DNA of 64,000 nt from assembly GCF_937912035.1 (NCBI RefSeq), contig NZ_CALDPF010000034.1, positions 1-64,000 on the forward strand, read 5' to 3'. Shown here in pieces: positions 26,903 to 34,601 of the stretch (position 1 is its first letter; every line of letters starts with the position of its first letter). Under the pieces are notes generated by a model. It had not been told where the DNA came from and did not search any database. It saw only the letters and a list, made by a program, of their open reading frames with translations. This stretch comes from an uncultured Bacteroides sp. (GTDB lineage Bacteria; Bacteroidota; Bacteroidia; Bacteroidales; Bacteroidaceae). The position numbers were made by a program, and so were the translations under genes.

Positions 26903-28276
26903 ATGTCAGAAACCAACCGCATAGAATATAAAAGAGAATTGACTCCCGAACTTGATATTGAAAAGGAGATTGTAGCTTTCTTGAATTACAAAGAGGGTGG
27001 ATATATCTATATCGGTATTGACAAAGACGGTTCTACCGTAGGTGTGAACGACATAGACGAATGCATGCTGAAACTGAAAGACCGTATAAAGCATAATATT
27101 TCTCCTTCGGCAATGGGGCTGTTTGATATAGCTGAAGAACAGAAGGATGGACTTAGCATTATAAGAATAACGATTGCGAGCGGAATAGAAAAGCCATATT
27201 TCAAAACAAAATTCGGGATGACACCGCGAGGCGCATATATGCGTGTAGGGACATCGGCAGAGCCTATGCCTCAAGAACAGATTGACCGTCTGTTTGCCAT
27301 AAGGACACGCAATTCTATCGGACGCATTGTATCCAATCGTCAGGATTTGAGTTTTGAACAGCTGCGTATCTATTATGACGAACGTGGCAAAAGACTAAAT
27401 GAAAATTTTAAACGTACATTGGAGCTGCTCACCGAAGATGGGAAATACAATTATGTGGCTTATCTTTTGGCTGACGAGAACGGGAACTCCATAAAAGTAG
27501 CCAAGTATTCAAGCTTAGACAGATGTGATTTAATAGAAAACAATGAGTATGGATATTGTTCACTTATAAAAGCCACTAAAAGCGTTTTGTCAAAACTCGA
27601 TATTGAGAATAAGGTTGCTGCTACTATTACTCCTATGGAACGTATTGAAACTCCATTATGGAACAAGGTCGCTCTGCGTGAGGCTGTTATAAACGCGATA
27701 GTGCATAACGACTATTCGTTTGAAGTACCGCCCAAATTTGAAATATTTCCAGACAGACTGGAGATAACATCGGCAGGGCGTTTGCCGGAATCTCTCTCCA
27801 AAGAAGAATTCTTCAATGGTATATCAATTCCTCGCAACAAGGAATTAATGCGCATATATCGTGATGTGGAATTAGTTGAATCTTTAGGCTCCGGAATACC
27901 TCGTATATTAAGAGCGTATGGGGAAGATTGTTTTAAGTTTACTGATAATTTTATCCGTATTACTTTTCCGATAAGTACAAGTGACCATGCAAGTGACCAT
28001 GCAAGTGACCATGCAAGTGACCATGCAAGTGACCATGCAAGTGTACAAGTAACAAAACTCATTTCTGTTTTAATGGGAGAAATGGGACGTTCGGAATTGC
28101 AGAATATATTATTAATTAAGAATAGAGATTATTTTAGAACGGATTATTTAATTCCGGCAATTAATAACGGCTATATAGAACTAACAATACCAGATAAGCC
28201 CAATAGTCAAAATCAAAAATATCGCCTTACGGCAAAAGGTATGGCATTGAAGAAGAGTTTGAAAAATAGCAAATAA
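26903..28276 (+). CDS. AlbA_2 (Schlafen-like) / HATPase_c_4 / winged-helix protein
   Basis: A 457-residue protein from the ATG at 26903; an upstream ATG at 26885 adds six residues, and neither has a well-spaced ribosome site. The N-terminal AlbA_2 domain (about 1-120) has IEYKRELT and GGYIYIGIDKDG. The middle (about 235-360) resembles the HATPase_c_4 domain of RecG-like regulators (LREAVINAIVHNDYS; VESLGSGIPRI). Five DHAS tetrapeptides then link to a C-terminal winged helix. Such proteins often sit inside restriction-modification loci and are poorly understood; regulation or a defence sensor role are both possible. It lies 67 bp after the ATPase gene, same strand. Confidence 0.82.
   Translation: MSETNRIEYKRELTPELDIEKEIVAFLNYKEGGYIYIGIDKDGSTVGVNDIDECMLKLKDRIKHNISPSAMGLFDIAEEQKDGLSIIRITIASGIEKPYFKTKFGMTPRGAYMRVGTSAEPMPQEQIDRLFAIRTRNSIGRIVSNRQDLSFEQLRIYYDERGKRLNENFKRTLELLTEDGKYNYVAYLLADENGNSIKVAKYSSLDRCDLIENNEYGYCSLIKATKSVLSKLDIENKVAATITPMERIETPLWNKVALREAVINAIVHNDYSFEVPPKFEIFPDRLEITSAGRLPESLSKEEFFNGISIPRNKELMRIYRDVELVESLGSGIPRILRAYGEDCFKFTDNFIRITFPISTSDHASDHASDHASDHASDHASVQVTKLISVLMGEMGRSELQNILLIKNRDYFRTDYLIPAINNGYIELTIPDKPNSQNQKYRLTAKGMALKKSLKNSK
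27979..28041 (+). repeat. 12-bp in-frame tandem repeat (DHAS x5)
   Basis: The unit AGTGACCATGCA is repeated five times without change inside the AlbA_2-type gene and encodes Asp-His-Ala-Ser each time. Because 12 is a multiple of 3, copy number changes would lengthen or shorten the linker without breaking the frame. Confidence 0.9.
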
Positions 28277-28293
28277 CGATTTAGATAATAAAG

Positions 28294-28629
28294 ATGAACG
28301 AAGAAAATAAAATAATCCTGTATCAGGACGATAACGAAATAACTCGTGTATCGGTACGTTTCGCTGATGAAGATTTGTGGCTGACACAGAATCAGTTGGC
28401 GGAGATATATGATACATCGCAACAAAACATTAGCCAGCATATAGACAATATCTACAAAGATGGAGAACTTATATCAGAAGCAACTAACAAGAAATTCTTG
28501 TTAGTTCGCCAGGAGGGTAATCGCCAAGTAAAAAGAAATATTGACCATTACAACCTTGATATGGTCATAGCTTTGGGATATCGTTTACAGTCACAAATAG
28601 CCACACGTTCCGGCGTTAAACCAATTTAA
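28294..28629 (+). pseudogene. truncated rhuM-like gene
   Basis: The first about 105 residues match the RhuM family start: a short beta segment, LWLTQNQLAEIYDTSQQNISQH (helix-turn-helix-like), and HYNLDMVIALGYRLQSQIATR. Full RhuM proteins run to about 300 residues and continue after this point with an FRRWAT-type segment. Here the frame changes to SGVKPI and stops at 28629. The stop falls at the first hexamer of an 11-bp-phased repeat array, so the 3' part was lost at or near that array. It begins 17 bp after the AlbA_2-type gene, same strand. A working short protein is unlikely. Confidence 0.8.
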
Positions 28630-28711
28630 GCAGTGCTTAAATAGCGTTTAAACACTGTTTAAATGGTTTTCAAAATGCTTGCAAAGGCTTTGCAAAACGT
28701 TTGCAAGAGAT
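28625..28711. repeat. 11-bp-phased TTTAAA/TTGCAA array (8 units)
   Basis: Hexamers start at 28625 (TTTAAG), 28636 (CTTAAA), 28647 and 28658 (TTTAAA), 28669 (TTCAAA), then 28679, 28690 and 28701 (TTGCAA). The step is 11 bp apart from one 1-nt slip. Spacers are CAGTG, TAGCG, CACTG, TGGTT and so on; several recur in the array at 59208-59284. The array abuts the rhuM truncation. Confidence 0.85.
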
Positions 28712-28723
28712 GTGAAACGGTTT

Positions 28724-28804
28724 ATGTTCTATAGCAACCGGATAGTGTATTTGCTGAAAGCCTATGAAAGAGATAAAAAGCATAAAGCTAACTTTATCAC
28801 TTAA
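28724..28804 (+). other. possible 26-codon gene remnant
   Basis: A short frame encodes MFYSNRIVYLLKAYERDKKH and six more residues, then stops. It has the look of a protein C-terminus (amphipathic helix, open upstream to the repeat array), but I cannot name a family. It meets the end of the minus-strand ATPase remnant, overlapping it by 4 bp. Confidence 0.25.
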
Positions 28805-29108
28805 TTTAGTCCGCTCAAATCAACTTTATAGTATGTTGGAGCGTCGTTTTTCTTCTCAATGAACATCACCATATAGAGTGGGGCATAAATATATTTTCCT
28901 CTGACATTAATATTATCGTTGTTAAAAATAATAGAGCTACCGCATCAGGATTCTCAAGAAAGTTAATTTCGATGAAACTTTTGAATGTCCTTCCAAACTC
29001 ACGGATAGAGTAGGTCTTGCCTATTTGACGGGCTCCGGTAATCAAAAGAGCATTACGGTTAGTCGCGTAATAATTAGTCAGATATGTGTCTATTTTTCTC
29101 TTCAACAT
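28801..29108 (-). pseudogene. AAA_14/DUF4143 ATPase remnant with large internal deletion
   Basis: Starting at the ATG at 29108, the frame encodes an AAA_14-type N-terminus with the P-loop GARQIGKT and FIEINFLENPDAVAL. After about 61 residues the recognisable sequence jumps. In a second frame (28801 to about 28927) it reads FNNDNINVRGKYIYAPLY and VDLSGL, which looks like the C-terminus of the same family. Full proteins are about 380-450 residues, so some 280 or more codons, including the DUF4143 domain, are missing and the join is out of frame. The ATP-binding start alone would give an 80-residue product with a wrong tail. This is a decayed gene. Confidence 0.75.
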
Positions 29109-29158
29109 AATGAAATATCTTTATTTTTCCACTTTTCCAAGACAAAAACACATACTTT

Positions 29159-29524
29159 TTGCCGCTTTTCCATGACTTTAATATAATCAAGAACGACGGG
29201 TTCTCTACACCTGAATTCCGTTATGATGCGTCTGGCATATGGACAATATTCAAATTTGAGTATCCGGAAAGAGCAACTACCCAAAAGACTACCCAAAAGA
29301 CTACCCAAAAGACCATACAAAATCTTACGGAACAACAACAAGCAATATTGTTATTCTTAAAAGAACATCCCGAAGCAACACGAAAGGAGATTAGTGAGAG
29401 CCTTTCTAATATTACAGAAGATGGCGTAAAATATAATCTCTCACGCCTTCAAGAACTTGGACTACTAAAACGTATAGGAGGACGAAAACAAGGTTATTGG
29501 CAAATAATAGAAACTGTATCATAG
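29159..29524 (+). pseudogene. C-terminal fragment of a second AlbA_2/RecG-like protein
   Basis: The frame (about 118 residues) lacks an ATG start and any N-terminal domain. Its start, DGFSTPEFRYDASGIWTIF, corresponds to the end of the HATPase_c_4 region. A repeat linker (TTQK x3) and a C-terminal winged helix with EQQQAILLFLKEHPEATRKE and LSRLQELGLLKRIGG follow. The architecture mirrors the intact gene at 26903-28276, including a tetrapeptide repeat before the winged helix, but the repeat sequence differs. It is the remains of an independent paralogue, not a duplication of its neighbour. Confidence 0.75.
29275..29313 (+). repeat. 12-bp tandem repeat (TTQK x3)
   Basis: The unit ACTACCCAAAAG occurs three times in a row, followed by a degenerate fourth copy (ACCATACAAAAT). 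It encodes Thr-Thr-Gln-Lys in the fragment above. Confidence 0.85.
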
Positions 29525-29619
29525 CTTTCTATTACATATCCATATTCTCCCCCACCGTAAACATTGCATCATAAACATTTGTTCTTATATTCAGAAACCA
29601 GAATAACAAATGTAGATCT

Positions 29620-30132
29620 ATGAAACTTATAATGAGCGACAGACCCATTAATTTAGAAATAGGTGAAAATAAGGACATAAAATATATAGACTTGTCGTCT
29701 ATGAAGATTGCCAATTGTGTGGGATGCTTCGGGTGCTGGACAAAGACGCCGGGAAAATGCGTAATCAGGGACGATGCGACCAAAGTATATCCGTATATAG
29801 CAGAAAGTAGTTCTGTGATATACGTAAGCCATATAAAATACGGCGGTTATGACTCTGTGATGAAAACAATGATTGAGAGGGCTATCCCGATACAACAGGC
29901 ATTCATACGCATACACCGGGGAGAGACTCACCACGTGCAGCGCAATGTGGCTACAAAGGATGCTACAATAATAGCCTATGGTGATACAGACAGAGCAGAA
30001 CAGGATATATTCCGTCAGCTGGTGGAGCGCAATGCGCGAAACATGAACTTTGGGAAATATGAGATAGTATTCGTAACAGAACAGGAAGTTGAGGAAACTG
30101 TTAAAAATGAATTGAAGAAATGGGAAAAGTAA
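29620..30132 (+). CDS. flavodoxin-like protein with cysteine motif
   Basis: A 170-residue protein of the NADPH-dependent FMN reductase/flavodoxin fold. The motif CVGCFGCWTKTPGKCVIRDD (about residues 30-49) is typical of flavodoxin-family proteins that often also bind iron-sulfur centres. IYVSHIKYGGYDSVMKTMIER is the conserved FMN-side helix. The N-terminus is short (MKLIMSDRP) but matches close relatives, so I do not call it truncated. Its last 13 bp overlap the next gene, a second flavodoxin-like protein, so the pair probably works together. Substrate unknown. Confidence 0.85.
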   Translation: MKLIMSDRPINLEIGENKDIKYIDLSSMKIANCVGCFGCWTKTPGKCVIRDDATKVYPYIAESSSVIYVSHIKYGGYDSVMKTMIERAIPIQQAFIRIHRGETHHVQRNVATKDATIIAYGDTDRAEQDIFRQLVERNARNMNFGKYEIVFVTEQEVEETVKNELKKWEK

Positions 30133-30728
30133 TGATTCTTAACGGCAGCCCGCGTGCTCCAAAATCGAACTCGAAAAAGTATTCGGAGATTTTCATGAAA
30201 TACAGCAGGTTGCAATGTGATTATTTCAATATAACAAAGTCAAATCATCTGAAACTGATTGCAGAAATGGAGAAATATTCTGATGTCATTATAGCATTTC
30301 CACTGTATGCCGATTCTCTCCCTGTAGGTCTGCTGAACTTCCTGAAAAATCTGGAAAACAATCTTCCTGCACAAAGACCGGTTATTTCAATATTGATTAA
30401 TTGCGGATTTCTGGAGTATGAGCAGAACTGTGTGGCAGTAAGCATGATAAGATATTTCTGCAGACGAAATAATTTTCCAATTGGTTCGATACTCATGTTA
30501 GGCAGTGGAGAGGCTATTCTTGAAACTCCATTCAGATATATAGCTGTAAGGGCAATAAAAAGATTGTCAGAATCTGTAAATAAAGGAAACTATAAAGACA
30601 TAACAGCTACGATGCCACTTCCAAAATGGCTGTTCAAAATGGCAGCCCGCTCATATTGGATACGTTATGGGAAGAAATTCGGAGTCAGCGAAAAGGAAAT
30701 GCAACGGCTCGAAATAGAAAGACAATAG
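30120..30728 (+). CDS. NAD(P)H-dependent oxidoreductase, flavodoxin fold
   Basis: A 202-residue protein starting MGKVMILNGSPRAPKSNSK, the FMN phosphate-binding loop of this family. IIAFPLYADSLPVGLLNFLK is the next conserved segment. The C-terminal 60 residues are basic and helical. It overlaps the upstream flavodoxin-like gene by 13 bp in a different frame, so the two are coupled. A two-hairpin terminator follows. Physiological substrate unknown. Confidence 0.87.
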   Translation: MGKVMILNGSPRAPKSNSKKYSEIFMKYSRLQCDYFNITKSNHLKLIAEMEKYSDVIIAFPLYADSLPVGLLNFLKNLENNLPAQRPVISILINCGFLEYEQNCVAVSMIRYFCRRNNFPIGSILMLGSGEAILETPFRYIAVRAIKRLSESVNKGNYKDITATMPLPKWLFKMAARSYWIRYGKKFGVSEKEMQRLEIERQ

Positions 30729-30733
30729 AACAA

Positions 30734-30791
30734 AACACTTTTCGAAAGGTGCTTTTTCAGCCAAAAGTCACTTTTCGAAAAGTGTTTTTTG
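30734..30791 (+). terminator. two consecutive terminator hairpins
   Basis: ACACTTTTCGAAAGGTG plus T5, then the perfect 16-bp palindrome CACTTTTCGAAAAGTG plus T6. The second hairpin is nearly a copy of the first. Confidence 0.8.
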
Positions 30792-30874
30792 TATTGTATA
30801 AAACTCACTTTTAAAACTTTGGCAAGGTTTTTGTACGTCAATTCATTGATTAATAATTATAAAATAGAAAATAT

Positions 30875-31558
30875 ATGGTATTTAGTTGGATTATTTTTAT
30901 CGGAATCGCTATAGTGAGTTTTATAGTGCAGTCCAGTTTGAAAAGCAAGTTTGACAAGTATTCGAAGGTTCCTCTCTACAACGGGATGACAGGACGTGAA
31001 GTAGCTGAAAAGATGCTACGCGATAACGGTATATACGATGTAAGAGTTATCAGCACTCCGGGTATGCTTACAGACCATTTTAACCCTACCAACAAAACTG
31101 TGAACCTGAGTGAAGGTGTTTATTCATCATGCAGTGTAGCCGCAGCCGCCGTGGCTGCTCACGAATGTGGTCATGCCGTACAGCATGCACGTGCATACGC
31201 TCCTCTGCAGATGCGTTCGGCTCTGGTACCGGTGGTTCAGTTCTCTTCGTCTATAATGTCATGGATACTGCTTGCAGGTATATTACTCATAAATTCGTTT
31301 CCTCAGCTGTTGCTGATAGGTATCTGTCTTTTTGCAATGACAACACTTTTCAGCTTCATCACACTTCCTGTGGAGATTGATGCCAGCCGCCGCGCACTGG
31401 TATGGCTGAACAGTGCGGGTATCACAAATGCTTCGAACCACGGCATGGCTAAAGATGCGCTTAAGTCGGCCGCATATACTTACGTGGTTGCCGCTCTTGG
31501 CTCACTTGCCACTCTGGTATATTATATAATGATATACATGGGACGCCGCGAAGAGTAA
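30875..31558 (+). CDS. neutral zinc metallopeptidase (YugP-like)
   Basis: A 227-residue membrane protein with an N-terminal membrane anchor (about residues 2-22). The zinc site is H96-E-C-G-H100 in AAHECGHAVQHARAY. Two or three hydrophobic segments follow (about 122-165 and 200-222). The second half carries the family segment TLPVEIDASRRALVWL. The YugP family is widespread and its substrate is unknown; a role in envelope or membrane protein turnover is a guess. It stands alone between a terminator and hisS. Confidence 0.9.
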   Translation: MVFSWIIFIGIAIVSFIVQSSLKSKFDKYSKVPLYNGMTGREVAEKMLRDNGIYDVRVISTPGMLTDHFNPTNKTVNLSEGVYSSCSVAAAAVAAHECGHAVQHARAYAPLQMRSALVPVVQFSSSIMSWILLAGILLINSFPQLLLIGICLFAMTTLFSFITLPVEIDASRRALVWLNSAGITNASNHGMAKDALKSAAYTYVVAALGSLATLVYYIMIYMGRREE

Positions 31559-31594
31559 TTTCTACAATTATTTCCTTCTTATAAAATAATTGTC

Positions 31595-31602
31595 TACTTT
31601 TG
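31595..31602 (+). promoter_or_regulatory. -7 element for hisS
   Basis: TACTTTTG matches TAnnTTTG, 28 bp before the hisS ATG. The -33 region is not clear. Confidence 0.5.
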
Positions 31603-31630
31603 TAAGCAAAATAATTAAAACAGAAACAAT

Positions 31631-32992
31631 ATGGCTACAAAACCGGGAATACCGAAAGGAACAAGAGATTTCTCGCCTGTTGAAATGGCGAAACGAAACT
31701 ATATATTCGACACTATACGCGAAGTTTTTCACCTCTACGGATATAGTCAGATAGAAACTCCTTCAATGGAGAATCTTTCTACTCTGATGGGGAAATACGG
31801 TGAGGAAGGCGACAAACTTCTTTTCAAGATTCAGAACTCAGGCGACTACTTCTCAGGCATCACTGACGAGGAACTGTTGAGCCGCAATGCAGCTAAACTG
31901 GCCAGCAAATTCTGCGAAAAGGGACTTCGCTATGACCTTACAGTACCTTTCGCCCGCTATGTGGTTATGCACCGCGACGAGATTACTTTCCCATTCAAGC
32001 GTTTCCAGATTCAGCCTGTATGGCGTGCAGACCGTCCTCAGAAAGGACGCTACCGCGAATTCTATCAGTGCGATGCCGACGTTGTGGGAAGTAACTCACT
32101 GATTAACGAAGTGGAACTGGTGCAGATGATTGATTCTGTGTTCAAGAAGTTTGGAATTCGTGTTTCAATCAAGATAAATAACCGCAAGATTCTTACCGGT
32201 ATAGCAGAAATCATCGGCGAGGCTGACAAGATAGTAGATATCACTGTAGCTATCGACAAGTTGGACAAGATTGGCCTCGACAATGTGAATGCCGAACTTG
32301 CATCGAAGGGTATTCCTCAGGAAGCTATCGACAAGTTGCAGCCTATCATCCTGTTGAGCGGTTCGAACGAAGAAAAGCTTGAAACTCTGAAAACTGTTTT
32401 GGCTGCAAGCGAAACTGGTCTCAAAGGTGTGGAAGAAAGCGAATTCATCCTTAAGCATGTGGCTCAGTTGGGAGTTAAGTCGGAAGTGGAACTTGACCTT
32501 ACTCTGGCTCGCGGACTGAACTACTATACAGGTGCCATCTTCGAAGTCAAGGCTCTGGATGTTCAGATAGGTAGTATCAGCGGCGGTGGACGTTATGACA
32601 ATTTGACAGGTGTATTCGGAATGGATGGCATGTCAGGTGTAGGTATCTCTTTCGGTGCCGACCGTATCTATGATGTTCTGAACCAGCTGGATCTTTATCC
32701 GAAGGAGGCTGTAAATGGAACTCAGCTGTTGTTTGTAAACTTCGGCGAAAAGGAAACAGAATATTCTCTTCCTATATTGTTCAAGGCTCGTGAGGCAGGC
32801 ATTCGTGCTGAAATATATCCTGACAGCACAAAGATGAAAAAGCAGATGAGCTATGCCAACGCAAAACAGATTCCTTTCGTGGCTATAGTTGGTGAGAACG
32901 AGATGAACGAAGGAAAAGTCACTCTGAAAAATATGACAACAGGCGAACAGTCACTTCTTACTCCGGAAGAACTTGTAGCAGCCATAAAATAA
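31631..32992 (+). CDS. hisS: histidyl-tRNA synthetase
   Basis: Charges tRNA-His (453 aa). Class II motif 2 is visible in FKRFQIQPVWRADRPQKGRY, the histidine-A motif region is LARGLNYYTGAIFEV, and motif 3 is GGGRYDNL followed by GVGISFGADR. The C-terminal anticodon-binding domain (about 355-453) ends the protein. The N-terminus KPGIPKGTRDF is the family's own start. The gene has a -7 element and a strong terminator, so it is probably monocistronic. Confidence 0.97.
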   Translation: MATKPGIPKGTRDFSPVEMAKRNYIFDTIREVFHLYGYSQIETPSMENLSTLMGKYGEEGDKLLFKIQNSGDYFSGITDEELLSRNAAKLASKFCEKGLRYDLTVPFARYVVMHRDEITFPFKRFQIQPVWRADRPQKGRYREFYQCDADVVGSNSLINEVELVQMIDSVFKKFGIRVSIKINNRKILTGIAEIIGEADKIVDITVAIDKLDKIGLDNVNAELASKGIPQEAIDKLQPIILLSGSNEEKLETLKTVLAASETGLKGVEESEFILKHVAQLGVKSEVELDLTLARGLNYYTGAIFEVKALDVQIGSISGGGRYDNLTGVFGMDGMSGVGISFGADRIYDVLNQLDLYPKEAVNGTQLLFVNFGEKETEYSLPILFKAREAGIRAEIYPDSTKMKKQMSYANAKQIPFVAIVGENEMNEGKVTLKNMTTGEQSLLTPEELVAAIK

Positions 32993-33018
32993 GAAAAAGA
33001 TATTAATCATACAGATTG

Positions 33019-33060
33019 CAGCGTCACTGTGGTTTTATTTCCATAGTGACGCTATTTTTT
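33019..33060 (+). terminator. Rho-independent terminator of hisS
   Basis: AGCGTCACTGTGG pairs with CCATAGTGACGCT (one mismatch) around a TTTTATTT loop and is followed by a T7 run. It begins 26 bp past the stop. Confidence 0.88.
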
Positions 33061-33129
33061 TCAAAATTCCCAAATCTTTTCAGTTTTCGATCCTATGTTT
33101 GCGATATGATAATTTTAAAACCAATTGTT

Positions 33130-34422
33130 ATGAAGCAAATAAAGTTTATTACAACCGCCCTGATATGTGGAACTATCGCTCTTTCATCGTGTGACAAGCA
33201 AAACGGCGACGGCTATATAGACAATGCTGTTTACGAAGCATTCGACCGTGAATTCCCCGGAGCAAAAGATGTATCCTGGAGAACAAACGGAAATTACGCA
33301 ATTGCTTCTTTCGAGTGGAACGGCAGCCGTGCAGGAAACGACACGGACTTCACAGCGTGGTTCGAAAAATCAACTGCCACATTCAAGATGCATGAATATG
33401 ATATTCCTTTCTCTTCGCTTCCACAAGCTGTAACGACAGCTTTCAATGAAAGTGACTATTCAAAACTTCCTTGGAGGCATGATGATGAAGTGGATGTAAT
33501 AAAGAAAAACGGTGAAAATCTGATGCTGTATGTAATTGAAGTTGAAAAGGAAGAAAATAACAAGGAAACTGAAGCTGACTTATATTACTCGGAAGACGGT
33601 GTTCTGGTGAAAGAAGTTCTTGACGCTAACCAGAATCCGGATTATACGGATCTGTTGCCTACACAGCCTGCCAACGATGCATATTCTTGGGTTGAAAGCA
33701 AATATCCTGGTGCAAGAATCGTTGACGTGGAATTTGAGGACGGCGGTGTTGAAGTGGAATTCATATTCCAAAACATCAAGCATGACGCTTTGCTGACTGC
33801 CGGATATGAGTGGATTTACACAAAGAAGGACTACAACAGAAATTCGTCTGTTTTGCCTGAAGCAGCCATAAGTCATATCACGACAACATATCCTAATTAC
33901 TACATTGACGACATAGAGTACTACGAAACGAATTCGAAAGGTAATTTCTACAGTGTTGAAATAGAAGGCAGAAATGACAATGACATTGAACTATATTTTG
34001 ACGAGAACGGAAATGTGATGAATTCGAAACCTAACTTCGGAGATGATATCAACGGAGGTATATCGGCAGGAACTGCAATTCAGGCTGTTCTTGACGAGAG
34101 ATATCCGGGAGCCATTATCAAAGATAAAGGTCATGACGACGGACTGACAGAAATAGAGATTATACATGACGGCATAGAAAAGGATGTGTATTTCAACGGT
34201 AAAGACGAATGGGTAAGGACAGAATATGAAACTACATACAATAATCTGCCTGAAGCCGTGAAAAACTATATATCGGCCAACTACACAAGCCATGAAAATG
34301 AAGCAGACGCCGTAGAAACTCCTGCTGGAGACTGGTTTGAAATAGAGGCACGCAAAGGCGGTACTGAATATGATGTTCTGATAAATAAAGACGGAACACT
34401 GAAGGCTGAATATAAAGACTAA
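33130..34422 (+). CDS. lipoprotein with repeated PepSY-like units
   Basis: A 430-residue exported lipoprotein. The start at 33130 gives a signal peptide with lipobox ALSSC (Cys about 20); the frame upstream runs through the hisS terminator and is not coding. The mature part contains about six related units of 60-75 residues. Each has a helix ending in a YPGA/FPGA-type turn (EFPGAKDVSW, KYPGARIVDV, TYPNYYIDDI, RYPGAIIKDK) and then beta strands, as in the PF11396 PepSY-like family. Shorter relatives have two units, so this one is extended. Function unknown; these proteins are periplasmic or surface-exposed. Confidence 0.85.
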   Translation: MKQIKFITTALICGTIALSSCDKQNGDGYIDNAVYEAFDREFPGAKDVSWRTNGNYAIASFEWNGSRAGNDTDFTAWFEKSTATFKMHEYDIPFSSLPQAVTTAFNESDYSKLPWRHDDEVDVIKKNGENLMLYVIEVEKEENNKETEADLYYSEDGVLVKEVLDANQNPDYTDLLPTQPANDAYSWVESKYPGARIVDVEFEDGGVEVEFIFQNIKHDALLTAGYEWIYTKKDYNRNSSVLPEAAISHITTTYPNYYIDDIEYYETNSKGNFYSVEIEGRNDNDIELYFDENGNVMNSKPNFGDDINGGISAGTAIQAVLDERYPGAIIKDKGHDDGLTEIEIIHDGIEKDVYFNGKDEWVRTEYETTYNNLPEAVKNYISANYTSHENEADAVETPAGDWFEIEARKGGTEYDVLINKDGTLKAEYKD

Positions 34423-34439
34423 AAGGCTTACATATATTG

Positions 34440-34489
34440 AACTATCCTGTTTCGCACAGCATAATAACCGTGACGAAGCAGGATAGTTT
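34440..34489 (+). terminator. terminator of the PepSY-like lipoprotein gene
   Basis: AACTATCCTG at 34440-34449 pairs with CAGGATAGTT at 34479-34488, with inner pairing TTCG/CGAA. A short T-rich tail follows. Confidence 0.7.
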
Positions 34490-34519
34490 CATTTTAGAAT
34501 ATCAATTTATACATCAACT

Positions 34520-34551
34520 ATTGCAAAAGAGCAAAAAAACACATACTTTTG
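34520..34551 (+). promoter_or_regulatory. Bacteroides-type promoter for frr
   Basis: ATTG at 34520-34523, a 20-bp spacer, then TACTTTTG at 34544-34551, about 50 bp upstream of the ATG. Confidence 0.65.
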
Positions 34552-34601
34552 TTCACTTAAAATATTATCACATAACAGCATAACCTAAAAATTAAATAAT
34601 A

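Noticed and set aside
18088..28276. BREX system
   Set aside because: The methylase looks PglX-like, but no PglZ, BrxC, BrxB or BrxL gene is present in or beside the cluster.
17615..29619. Mobile element boundaries for the accessory island
   Set aside because: No integrase, transposase, tRNA-linked att duplication or terminal inverted repeat could be found by eye at either end.
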